DNA of 64,000 nt from Mesodorylaimus sp. YZB2_4 (lineage: Eukaryota; Nematoda; Enoplea; Dorylaimida; Dorylaimidae), in contig JASANH010000072.1 in the NCBI GenBank assembly GCA_030248295.1, forward strand, positions 372,001 through 436,000, given 5' to 3'. The stretch's first letter is position 1, and the number at the start of each line of letters is the position of its first letter. The notes under the pieces are model-generated. The model worked only from the letters and a program-made list of their open reading frames with translations, did not search any database and was not told where the DNA came from. Both the position numbers and the translations under genes were made by a program. Below, piece by piece: positions 21,542 to 32,841 of this stretch.

Positions 21542-24302
21542 TCAGCGGGGGCCACTTATCTTAGAATATACGCCTACCATGACACCGAAAATACTTACTA
21601 GAACGAAACAGCTAATAAACGACCAACGAACACAATCGATTCCTGCACAAACCTCAAAACCACTGGGCACATGAATTTTGTAGACATACGCAAAGATAAT
21701 CTGTAATCCCAACGAAAATAACCCAAATATAAACAAAATAATGGACCAGTTAAAACCAAAATATTTCATTCCATGGCACTCGCTTATAATTGTGGGCACT
21801 AAACACCACAGGGCACCAAATGCAATGCCTACAACTATGGGAAGTAGAATTATGGCAATGGTCTCCTCCAAGTAAAACATACTGTACCCCGAAATTACGA
21901 CCAGGGGTACGAATGCTAAGCAAAGGAAATTAGGGCGGGCGACACGATGCGCGCAACTATCGGACATGTAACCCACAAAAAGGGAAGTCAGGCAACTCCA
22001 AATCGTAACCAAAGCACTGCACGCCGACAGGTAGGCACTGGATTGGACCGAGTGAAGAATCGGTCCCAAATTGAACATCATGAGGAAGCAGACACTCGCA
22101 ACCAGCACAAAAGGGAGGCTGAGAAAGTGCAAATTTATATTCTTGAACATTCCGAAACGCACTGGGACAGGTACTCTAACCCTGATGGATTGTGCACTCG
22201 ATGTCGATGGCTCGAAATCTTCACTTGACTCTGGTGGATTTATTGACCTTTCGTCGTCCAGCATTTCTCCACTGGCCAACGATGGAAGACTGGGAATTTT
22301 ATCATCACGAAGACCAACAACACTCGCGAGGCCAGCCACTGCACAACTAATTGATAAAAATAGGAGGAAACCAAGTAAATTTTGCTCGCCAGCTGGTGTT
22401 GGCCAGAGTGAACTAGAGAAGGCAAGCTTGTAAATTAGCAACAGTACGCTGCCACTAATAAAAAACATTGAGTGTAGGAAACCTGCAATGACGGGAAGGT
22501 AAGAGTGCAAGCATCACACTATGTAACTATATCGTTGCTTACCGATGCCAGCTGCACGATACCGATTAGGTAAATTATTCGAATTGGTGGTCAGAGATTC
22601 CAAGTAAAGATATGATAATCCATGCCCTGCAAACCGATATAAGTGTATCTATGGAAGCGTCACCATAACACATTCCTGGGGGGCACGTGGGCGTGTGCGA
22701 AGGGTGGGAGCATGCGGGTCTGGCACGTGATCACGCAGAAAGCGGAAAGCTAATCGAGTAATACAGTATTGATAAGTTGGCCCCCAGAAAAAATGAAGAT
22801 TCAGGTCAACAGAACACAGCTACTCTGTGATCCTGCTCATGTATTGGCTGTATGTAAAGCCTGACAGTGAGTCTGTCAATTATAGTGCATCTGCGACGAC
22901 TAAACTGCGACACTTCTTTGCAAATGCGTGCTGCAGGCGCGAGGGGCACGCAAATAAAAATATCCAGTTACCAGGCACCACAAAGTTAGGAAGCCAGGAT
23001 GGTTGGACAGTCAACACATGCTGATATTTCTTGTGATACGAGTACGAGCAAATCGATTACAGACGGCTGGTTTAAAAGCGATGCAGGTCTCATCGTCAGC
23101 ACGAAAGTCAGCATCTTCAGCTGACTTTATCTGCAGCAAAACTCTCACCTCATCAATCTCGTCTCATGCTGTGTAACAGCAGCAGGCAGTGTGCCAATCG
23201 ATTGGCACAAGTGGCACGTCAATCTCTCGGGTTGGTGTTTCACCAGTCACTACTAGAGGTCCGAGACTGCTGCTCTGAGTCTTACGCCGTAACCCCCCTC
23301 CCCCCCTCCCCCGGCGAGGATTCTCCAACCTGAAACTAAACTTGACCACCTGCGTGCCCCAAGGATTCGTCTGGTGGGAGTCAGCGCGCCTTGACTCAGG
23401 AAGCGATACCAAGGAAGACGTAGGTCGTAGGCGCGTGTTCCAGGCTGCAACAAAATAAATGCATCGCTGGCTGATTGCAAATCAATGGCCCTGCCTTGTC
23501 TCAGAAGTGCAATATCTGCTTTCATCCCTCATCCTACTTCCGTAAGTCTGTAAGCTCAACAATAATACAACAATAACAACAATAATTTGTCCCCGCTGAT
23601 TCTCTGAAAACATAGTAAAGCCTCAGGAAGGTTGGTCCTGCTTTCACCATGGTATTCTCACAACAAGGATTCTCGCATCACATAGTGATCGGGCGGCATA
23701 CTGTGAATTGTAATCAGCATTCCTGGCGGTCTGGAATTTGATACTCTCCCATGGCTGGGAGACAGTCCAGATCTGAATACGATGTGCTAATAACGGCCTT
23801 TTCCAAATAAAAAGGACAGCACTCCTCTCAGACCTATGCAGCGAAATAGCGATAACTGACCTCGTAATCGTGTCAGAAAAAGATAACACATCAGGTGATC
23901 ACTTACCCATCATAAAATAATACAAGCAAATCAACCACGATTTGTATTGATAGACAGCATTTGATAGGACTGCACTCCAAACCAGTACGCAGCCTGCGGT
24001 CGACATGAAAAACCCAACCACAGTAACCCACATTGGCCCCCACCGCAAGCGTATAAAACCAGCAGGCATTCCAAATGAAAATCCCAAATTTCCAAAAGAC
24101 TGAATTAAACCACCTAAAAGAATAAAATCGAGTCAAGAAGACACTAAAAGTGTTCAAACAACTTACTCTCCATTTGTGTAAAATTAAAAGTACTTTGCAA
24201 AGTGGATGCATAAATGTTGTAGGAGAACAGGCTTCCAGCAATAAGCATATCTAATGCGCCTATAACCAATGCGGTTATAAGTTTCCACTTGGGCGCGCAC
24301 AT
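21542..24302 (-). CDS. Nodulin-like major facilitator superfamily transporter
   Basis: Four exons on the reverse strand join in phase 1 throughout: 24302-24167, 24113-23907, 22626-22543 and 22482-21542 (stop), giving about 455 residues. About 12 membrane helices are expected. The N-terminal half reads SLFSYNIYASTLQ, Q.ES.LIQSFGNLGFSFGMPAG and LRWGPMWVTVVGF, the pattern of the nodulin-like MFS family (plants, protists, fungi and scattered animals). Exon 3 gives GHGLSYLYL..LTTN..N.PNRYRAAGIG, the helix 4-5 region of that family. A charged cytosolic loop (SINPPESSEDFEPSTSS) separates the halves. The C-terminal half has ISECHGMKYFGFNWSI, like the late-helix family motif. Substrate is unknown. The start is the ATG before TM1. 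The 1.28 kb intron 2 is the only long one. An SLC43-like assignment was considered but fits less well. Confidence 0.8.
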
Positions 24303-25953
24303 GATTCTTCCTAAGGCCTAGTTCCAGTCGCCGCAGCCCAACAGATCTTATAGTATGGATTCGTCGAGAGCTGTAGACTTCTTTCGAACGAGCGTACTTC
24401 TGACGCTTGTAACTTTCTTCACAGAAACGCTCAAAGTTGCCTGCCCATGCGATAAAAGTGTGATGAAAACTTTCGTCACAAGTCTGGTTAGACTTACGCT
24501 TTGTGTCAGCCACGCGTGATCAAGTATTACACGTTTTGGGTGGAGCATTTAGTCAGCGGAGCGCGGTGTGGGCGCGATGACTCTCACTTTCGAGTTAGAG
24601 TTAGCGAGTTTTACTGCAACCTCTCTCTTTGTCATTCCCAGGCGGAAGTCAGAGAGAAATTTATATAACTCTTTTCGAACTCGGGTTTCCAGTATTTAAA
24701 CAAATATAATTGTGAAAAATTCAGTCACAACTCAGTCGTTGTCCCCCTTTTTACCTTTACTAGACTATGACAGATCGTGATAACTGCTGCATAGAGAAGC
24801 CGTAATAGCCAACAAACCTGTGAGAGGGACAATTGTAATTTGGAATAATGAGCGCAAAAAAACCCAGTATTGTGCTTGATCGTCCGATCGTCCGAGGAAG
24901 TCTGTGCGCAGTCCAGGATGCCCTCGCGAGGAGGTGGAGGGGCTGCCCCCGCACAGACTGCTAAATGCTTGACTGCTGGCCGGCTATTGACAAAACCGTG
25001 CTTTAAAACTTAGGAAATCAGTTTGCAGTTGGGACATTTGTGTGGCATATTCGGCGCCAACTTATTTAAACCTGAAACTGAGCGAGGTAAGCAGATTAGG
25101 GCATGAAAGTCCTTAATATTATTTTAATTTTGCGATTTTCCTGCCGGAAGCGCTCAAAAACTCGGAGAATAGAACTTGTTGCATCAATGGGCGGAATCGA
25201 CCTATCACCCATCCAGCAGTTAGAATGAAGAAGAGTGATCAATTTTGTGTTGAATGTTGAAATATGATGCTATTATTTCCTCTTTTGCAAGCTATCCTTT
25301 CGTATGTGACAAGACATGCTCAGTGTGCAAAGTTCAATCTGCAGTGAAATTTTGATTTTGGAGAACACCAGTGATTTCGAGAGTGCCTACAAATCGTCTG
25401 TAACATTTGCAATTTGTAACTATTGCGACCAGTTGATACCTTGTGCCTGCGCAGTTGAGGCCTTGCGAACTGCAGTAACACCCAGTTTTCGTAATGCTAG
25501 AATAACGTTATAAGTCAATTTTCTAGTGCTGTCGCAAATGAGGCTTTTCAGTTTGGTCCCCAAAATATCTTTTAATTGTTCTGATAATACAAACTGAGAG
25601 GAAAGTTTTGAGCAAAACAGCTTCAAGCTGCATTTACTGTATGTTCCTCATAAATAGCATAAAATGTGGTCACAGGTGGCGTGCAGTAGCACTTTGGGAG
25701 TTTCTGTTGGCCGTGCGGCTTGGCGATTATCTCAGCTTGACGATGATCAGAGGTAGCCAAATGTTAGAATGTTATTAGGATGCGATATTTTGATAAGATT
25801 TTACGTTAGTACCCTCATAAGTGACATATAGCCTAGAAATATGGCCCCTGCAAAGCGCACGGCTGATACAAAAACACACCCAAAGATAAGAGGCACAAAC
25901 ACGATATCTCACGATGGTTTCTTCCTCGATGCTATGCCACGAGACATTTTCGC
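24303..25953. other. Upstream of MFS gene; SINE fragment
   Basis: This stretch lies between two - strand genes. It contains the MFS promoter side and the SINE fragment described separately at 24888-25008. The remainder, including 25010-25950, shows no coding or RNA feature I can support. Confidence 0.4.
24888..25008 (+). mobile_element. SINE 3' body fragment
   Basis: CGATCGTCCGAGGAAGT, GCAGTCCAGGATGCCCTCGC and GACTGCTGGCCGGCTATTGA match the body of the copy at 15548-15870 in the same order. The tRNA-like head is missing, as expected for a truncated copy. Confidence 0.7.
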
Positions 25954-26610
25954 TCATATCGACGATCTTCTCCTGACCAAATGCATTCGCCTGAAACACT
26001 TCTTTCTCTTTAGATATCGGAAACATTTGGCCACTTGAGCATAGAATCCAACTTCGGCCACGAGTCCCACCGCACATAAGATAACTACAACGACTGTGTA
26101 ATCGTAAGCATTCTCTTTCTCCCTCGCAGACGAATTCTGCTGCTCTTCATCACGTTCCCAATGTCCTCGTCGAATGCCAGCCTCGACCCCGTAAATAACA
26201 ACAGCCACTGCCAAGCCGACAATAGCCAGTACTTGACAGACCATGTGTGGAACGAGGTAAGAATATTTTTCTCTGCGCACACCAATGATTAAGAATGTAA
26301 TCACCAAAACTCCCACACCAGTCGCAACTAAAACGATTAGGAAATTTTCCAGCCCATAGGACACGTAATTTGTTGCATATTCGATGATAGTCGCCAATAA
26401 ACTGCCAAACAAAGCGAGTAATTCCAAAATTGCGATTGTATAAACCCACTTGGTGATGTGACAACAACGTTGGCTATAATGATGTTCATCAAAAGTAGCG
26501 TGGTGATGTTTCCTCGACGATTCTGTGAAGCCGTACAAAGACGAACTTGGAACATTTGTGACAAAAGTGTCACTAAAACATCGATTTCTTTTCATCTCGC
26601 TTTCTTGCAT
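25954..26610 (-). CDS. Four-transmembrane protein of unknown function
   Basis: A single open frame of 218 residues starts at ATG 26610 and ends in a stop at 25954. The N-terminal 50 residues are polar (MKRNRC...SSRKHHHATFDEHHYSQ). Four hydrophobic helices follow: about residues 53-84 (VYTIAILELLALFGSLLATI), 90-112 (LIVLVATGVGVLVITFLIIG), 120-146 (MVCQVLAIVGLAVAVVIYG) and 171-195 (TVVVVILCAVGLVAEVGF). A basic tail (KRKKC...RRRSS) ends the protein. The CC-H-I-TKW-x-Y-T start of TM1 and overall topology resemble small LAPTM/MARVEL-like tetraspan proteins common in nematodes, but no diagnostic motif places it. Both termini are predicted cytosolic. No intron is needed, which differs from most neighbours. 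Confidence 0.7.
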   Translation of the reverse strand: MQESEMKRNRCFSDTFVTNVPSSSLYGFTESSRKHHHATFDEHHYSQRCCHITKWVYTIAILELLALFGSLLATIIEYATNYVSYGLENFLIVLVATGVGVLVITFLIIGVRREKYSYLVPHMVCQVLAIVGLAVAVVIYGVEAGIRRGHWERDEEQQNSSAREKENAYDYTVVVVILCAVGLVAEVGFYAQVAKCFRYLKRKKCFRRMHLVRRRSSI

Positions 26611-29600
26611 TTTTTAAGCGTAAGTGTAAAGGCAGAGCAAAGTAATAAATTTTTCAAGCTACTATAGCTCCGCCCGTAGTAATGATAGAGTTGCCCCTCT
26701 TTGCTTTCACTTTATACTTTATTGATAAGAGAATTCAGTCTAAAGGGCCTGGTATTTGCTGTGGCAGTTATCACTTCCAAGGTCTAGTTTCTGCGCCTAA
26801 ACGGGCCAGTGTCAGGCGATCAAAGCATAGCCAGGGTATCACACGTCACATTACGCGGTGCCAAAATACCATCTGCCATGTCAATGCCAAACGCACATTA
26901 CAGCACCTTATCCGTCTTATCTCAGCCATAAAGCAGAGAAAAACAAACAAAAAGCCTCCATATCTCAAGTAAACCCCAAATGAACGCTATTCAGAAGGCT
27001 CGGAAAGATTTTTGAAAAGTTTGATTAAACTACACTTTTGCGATAGTGAGACAAAACAGTTTTTTTGGAGGAACATGGACAGGATGAACATAAAAAGACG
27101 AGCACGCTTGACTGTGTGTGTAGACCATTTTACAGATCACGTTACACGCAAAATTTGAATTTTCCGCAGCAAACCGCTTCTGACAGCAATAAATGAAAAT
27201 TTCCTTGCTGCGAAAGCTTGTGCGCGCCCCGCTCGTGGAAGCTTTTTTAAACAGACGCAACCAACTTCGCAATTTTTTGAAAAGAAACCCAGTAAAAATT
27301 CATTTACCAGGAAAACTGTCAAAAAAAATTTTCTGCCAATATCGCAAGCGCGCAGGCTTTTTAAAAAGAGGGAAATTTTATTCATGTGACATTGTTGTTG
27401 GCGGTTTCAAGCGGGAAATTTAAATTTTGCAATGTACGAAGCCTGTAAAATCGTCTATGGATCAATTCTCAAATTTTGCAAGCATGAACTTTTAAATTTC
27501 CCGCGGGCGTCGCTACGGCACTTTACAGCCTGTCAACCCTTCTAATCCTCATTGAGCCTAAAATGAAGGGACAAAACGCGCAGAGGACAACGAGGATGCT
27601 ATAATGGGCTATAATGCGGTTAAAATGAAAATTACTGTGACTTTTTCATGAAATTTCATACCGCATGGCAATGTTATTGCTTATTCTTAAATTTTGTGCT
27701 CTTTTTAAATTTTGTGAAAGATAGCATAAATTTACTGTAGTTTTCAAATATTCTGTTGAAGTTTGACGCTCAATTCGCCCTCCATATTCATATTTCGTCG
27801 CATCACCGAAACGGGAGTATGCGCTCTCGACGTTGAAGGGACAACGATTCACGAAATTTCTGCAACGCACAAGCCCGCATGCCCCAAATTAGGTTTCACA
27901 GTTGATCTAAGCTGTGATGACATTTCAGGGAAAATCTAGTTTTGGAAAGATAAAACGAAGAGATTCAAATTCTCGGCATTAATCTTTTTTAAGCCGCCCC
28001 AGCTCGAAAATTCATGCTACAGTTTTGCATGCAACGCGCTGTTGAGCGAGGCAGCGAAATCCGCGCGAGATTTAAAAACTGGACAATGACGACAAAAAGG
28101 TTGAAATGTTCTCGCAAACACAGAAAACAGAGAATTTTAAGCTACAGTGGTGTCCGCCCATTAGAGGTTAAATCAAATTTTTATTTCATCAAGATCGACT
28201 TCAAAACTGAGTGTGAAACCAAAGTCAAAAAACGCGGAGTTTAAGAATTCGTCAAACAATTGTCATTGGTTCCCCATCAGCCGGTTACTCATTCAATGTC
28301 ATGCCATACTTTATCATAACCAAGAGCCCAATGAAATTTTGCTGTGATGTCACGGCGTGCTACGGGATATTGGGGGGGGGGGGGGGGTAGGAAATTTATG
28401 AACTTTTGTGTGATTTACACGTTTTACATGTGAAAACGTGTTCGATTTTTTATGTTCACACTGCAATGTGCCTGTATTTGGAATGTTGAAAACCAAAAAA
28501 GGAGAAGGGGCAGTTTTGCAAGGACCAATGCTGAGTGTGAGCCGCACCATAGTTTGGACTCGCTAACTGATAAGCAACATCACCTGACGAAATATTAGCT
28601 TCTTGTCTTCATTAATTCTTGGGCAAGAGTAGACGTCTGGGCCAAAGAATCTGAGGTGCGTGTGGTCTGTAATAGTGCAGAAAGTGGCAGTGCAGCTGTT
28701 GCACCTCGCCGAAAACTCAGAGCACCTAGCCAGGTCTTCCGACCTAGTCCATAGTTAAAACATTACCCTGAGTTACATTACGCCAGTTGTCTGTTCTATG
28801 AACGGGACTAATTGCCAGGCGAGCCTCCGCAAATTGATCGAAATGATGATCGATTTGAGTAATTTTCGATGGCAACTGATTGTACACTAGACTTGCTGTT
28901 AAGTTCCATTCGGGTATGATGACTGGGAGAGATTTAGCGTCATCGAAATTGCAACTAGACTTCGCAGAAATTTGCTTGGTGCAAAACTCATGATTGCAAT
29001 CACATGGAAAATGCTGCGTCTAGTCAATATGTCTCACTGCAAGGCTCTTGCGTGATAGAGCAAACTCTGATCCAGTTTGGTCCTAATGGTTTTTGATCCG
29101 AGCTGGCACCCCACATCAGCGCCTAAAAGTCGCCATCTGGTTGGGAGAGAACTAGAAGCTCGATCGCTGTAAAAGGCTTCATGTGAACCAAGGCCAAATA
29201 AAGGTCGCTACAAGCGTCGATCAAGCTTGTTCCCCGCGCTTCAGAGCGACCTATCTGGTCAAGGTAAGCTGTGGCGCTTGCCCTGGACCAATCGACGAAG
29301 AAAACCTGGAAACTCATTAGCAGTTTCTTCGAACTAGCCCTCATGAGGATCAACAAGTCAAAATTGTAATATCATTCCAGTTCCGCCCCGACGCTTCGTG
29401 ATAAGGTAAGTGGTCATCATTAAGCGTCCTCTGGCAAAGGCTCGTTATCACTCTTTTTTCACATCCATTTATGGAAAATTTGATCGACAACTGCCTGACA
29501 CAGGCCCTGATGCTTCCGGCCACTCTTTTTCAGAAGATGCGAAAGTCCACATACTGTTTGTGGTGTCTCTTTGCCTTACAGTACTCTACAAAGCTCCTCT

Positions 29601-29794
29601 CACGGTACACCTCTTACAAATGACAATACTGAATGGAGAGTGCGCGCAAAGGAAGCGACTATGATGCAACTTTTATTTGGATGTTTCGAATTCTTGCTGA
29701 ATGGGAACTATCTCATGATGCTCAGAGCCCATTTTCTAGATCATTATAAGCATTTTAAGGGCCATCTTTTTAATTGATCACAATATAAAATGTT
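26611..29794. other. About 3.2 kb without a recognised gene
   Basis: The stretch contains two copies of the motif GCGGGAAATTTAAA (27411-27424, and inverted at 27491-27504) and a run of 16 G at 28372-28387. A reverse-strand ORF ending near 29123 (LALVHMKPFTAIELLVLSQ) reads a little like a terminal exon but has no partner and no family match. Nothing else is supported. Confidence 0.4.
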
Positions 29795-30920
29795 TCAGCA
29801 ACCCGGTTTTCGTTTGTTTTGCTTGATCAACACTCCCGTGACTCCTTTGTCGTATTTTCCACGGAAATCCATGGCAACGATTCCATAATAGCAAGTGCTA
29901 GGGCACTTGTTCTCATTCAGAAATTTATACGGCTTCGGGTTGACTCGATTGGCCACTGCGTTTGGATATGCTCCGCTGCTAATTCCGCTGGCGAAATTAA
30001 TGAACATCTGCTGACTGCCACTGTTGTGATCGCTAACCGCCTTTTCCAACTCGGCTTTAACCTTGTCAAACTTTTTGCTGCAGTCGAATATGGGCTTGAC
30101 AGTCCAGTCGTCTTGTTTATTTAAGGAATTCCATGGAATGCCGTCCAACCAGCTCACATCTGCCAAAATGACCATTTTGCCTCTGGCTTCCCCAAAGTTG
30201 GAATTTTCTCTTCCGTATACATCCAGCTTTCTTTGCCTGCTTGGTACTTTTTGAAAATTTTAATGAATTCTTCACTTGATGCAGAAGAATGTTCTTGTTT
30301 GACTCTCATCAGTATGCTTTCGGAGGGGTGAGCAGTAAGGAATCGAAACATTGTTTCAAAACTTCTCCAAAGGTGATTTTCTCATGAACTATGCTATGAT
30401 GTATGGCAAAAACACCATTGATCACTCTGCACCTGATATCCAAGAATCGAATTCCATAATTTAGTTGATCAGACACGGACATTGTTAGAAATTTGGCCAT
30501 ATTCCCTCCAGAACGAGCGCACGAATCGTGAGTGCCTGGGATGCTCATCAGTGACATTAGCTGGTCGTCGTGGACAGTCGACATCCAGTCGCTGCTGGCC
30601 GGGTTGCATACTCGATTGCTACACTACACTTGCTATCCTCTATTGATCACTAATTTCACTGTACATACCTGCGATTAGCTGCACTGTTAGCTGTATGTGT
30701 GGCCAGGCTGACCAGCATGTCATTATCGACCCCTTCCTTCGACTGCATTTCGTTTTTTTGGCTCCATCTCCATTGAAATATCAAAGCCAGGTGTGACTTG
30801 ATATTCCTTTTCAGCAACAGTGTCTTCAATGTTACTGGTCAGAGGGCTGGCTAATGCTAGCGAGCAGCAAAGCAGGAAACGGGCGGAAAAGAGACCAGCA
30901 GTTTTGAAAAACTCACCCAT
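29795..30920 (-). pseudogene. Secreted PI-PLC X-domain phospholipase, frame-disrupted copy
   Basis: This reverse-strand gene resembles bacterial-type, secreted phosphatidylinositol-specific phospholipase C, which cleaves PI or GPI lipids by a two-histidine mechanism. It begins with a signal peptide from ATG 30920 (MGEFFKTAGLFSARFLLCC). The X domain shows SIPGTHDS (first His), QLNYGIRFLDIRCR, FAIHHS (second His), AHPSESILMRVKQE and, near the end, YYGIVAMDFRG. Reading it through needs three frame changes: a +1 shift at an A7 run (plus-strand T7, 30753-30759), a -1 shift near 30345-30350, and a -1 shift at a G4 run (plus-strand C4, 30190-30193). One intron of roughly 75 bases (donor GTATGT near 30670, acceptor near 30598) separates signal and X-domain exons. 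The shifts at A7 and G4 fall in homopolymers, so a recent pseudogene and sequencing error are both possible. Catalytic residues are intact. Confidence 0.8.
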
Positions 30921-32841
30921 GGCTATCACAGAGGCTGGAGCTGAGGCAGAGGCTGGCGATCGTCGAGCACAGTTGGAAATTGGAGTGGATGACATGTGGT
31001 GAAGCTGTCAGCGATTTTAAAGACATTTAGAGCAATAATATTTTGCCGAACTTTTGTCTATGCAGAGATAAGTATGTAGTTTTATAAACATTCCTGCTTG
31101 GTAAGCTTTTTGACTGACAATGGCCATTCTATGAAATATTTTTTTTTATTCAGGAGCAACACCCAGAGAGAAGAGATTGCGGCATTACTGCGGTATCAGA
31201 GATGAGCACAAAGTTATTTGCGCTGCTACAGCAAAAATGTTTTTGCTCTGTGAAGCAGTTCTGTGCTCTGTGAAGACTTTTCTGTATGTCAAGGAGATTC
31301 AACAAGTGCTCAAAATATTGCGCTGTAAGTACATCTTTAAAGACTCTCCCAGTTAAATTCGGCTTCAGTAGTAGTTACCAAAAAGCATGTATTTTGGCAT
31401 AATATTTCGAGAAGTAGTTCCCAATTACAGCTGCAAATTCTCAAGTCTATCTTCCCAGTTTGTAGCGCTGGAAATTGCTCATTCAGATGATGCTTCTGAT
31501 GCATCAAAAACTGACAAAAGTGTGCTTGTTTTGCTATATTTGTCGACCTTTGCGTCCAAAATGGAAATGTCTTTTGTTTGTCCGCTTACGAGTTGAACTG
31601 CTCGTCCAGTCATTCTACAGTACTGCACTGGCTGGTTGATGAAGCTGGTGTTGCTTTTTGAAAAATACATACATGTGAATGAACAAAATCTTGCCTGTTG
31701 TGCTTAATTTATCCCGGCACTTCATTGACAAGCCGCTGTTGCACCACTTAAAAAATTGCAGTTGCAAATTTATACTCTGACAGACTTCATGCAGGGCTCC
31801 ATCGGTCCATCATCCGACTGACGATGGTACCGAAAATCACTTTGACGCCTAACTTAAGTAAGATCGATTGGAGATACGAATGGGATCGTTCAAGCATGGC
31901 CATAAACGGATGAGAGTCACAGCACTCGCCAGGCTCAGTTTAGGAGTGCAATCAAGTCTCGCTGGTCAGCAACTTTTCGTGATCACCAGCCACCTCCTTC
32001 TTTAGGCAGGAAGATGAACATCTTATGCACATCGCCTAAGAAAACAATGCCGCTGTCTGTTTCCCTGTCAGCGACTCAAGTTTTCTAGAAAATGCCGTTC
32101 CATAAACTTTAAGAATTCTCTTCTTACTTGTAGGCTTCCTTCGGGTTTCTGAAATACGACCTCTAAGAGGCGCAATCTTACATTAGTTTCAGGCTCCCCA
32201 CAGTTGCTACCTGCCGCTCATGGTGCCCCAAAGTCAGGTGTAAAAAGGAGTTTACACAAGCTTGTGCTTCATGTAGACACGAGTTCAGATCAGCTGATCA
32301 TAAAAGACCCAGGTCTATAAAAACACGTTTTTTAAGAGCCGCGCTTAAATTGTTCTGCTGTGAAGCTTTAATTACAGGATTTTACAAGGCAGAAATTACC
32401 TCATTTGAGTTTTATAGATCTCGCGGTCAGCCATCCTCGCCACCAGCAACAAGTCCAAGAGGAAAGCACTGTTTATCCAACTTATCTTTAAACTTCGAAG
32501 AGAGCAAAAGGCAAAGCTAAGCACCAGTACAATGGGCCATTGTACCTGAAGCTAGCCTTCAAACAGCAATAATCCTCTCACATAAACAGCTATATTGTTC
32601 ATTAAGTACGCGTACCTCAAAGTCAGATCCGGACGCCCACGGAATAAACAGGCTATTCCATCCATACCATGCCCACAGCAGGTTTCGAATTGCACAGTCC
32701 TGTTGTACATCGATTTGTTCCCCGTATGTCCACAGTTTATGGAGATTACGTGGGTTTGTTTGGTCAAGACTCGCCCCTGGTGAATAAAACGTCGAAAATA
32801 GGTGGCTTTCTTCATTCTTGGTCCAGTCGATAACAGAAACC
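30921..32841. other. No gene recognised between PI-PLC and SLC46-like genes
   Basis: These divergent genes must both have promoters here. No TATA box, RNA gene or repeat boundary is evident. A 129-codon reverse-strand ORF (32948-32559) overlaps the 5' end of the transporter and is treated as doubtful. Confidence 0.4.

Noticed and set aside
29123-29356. Reverse ORF ending LVLSQPDGDF as a terminal exon
   Set aside because: Both strands are equally open here, splice signals are ambiguous and no family is recognised.
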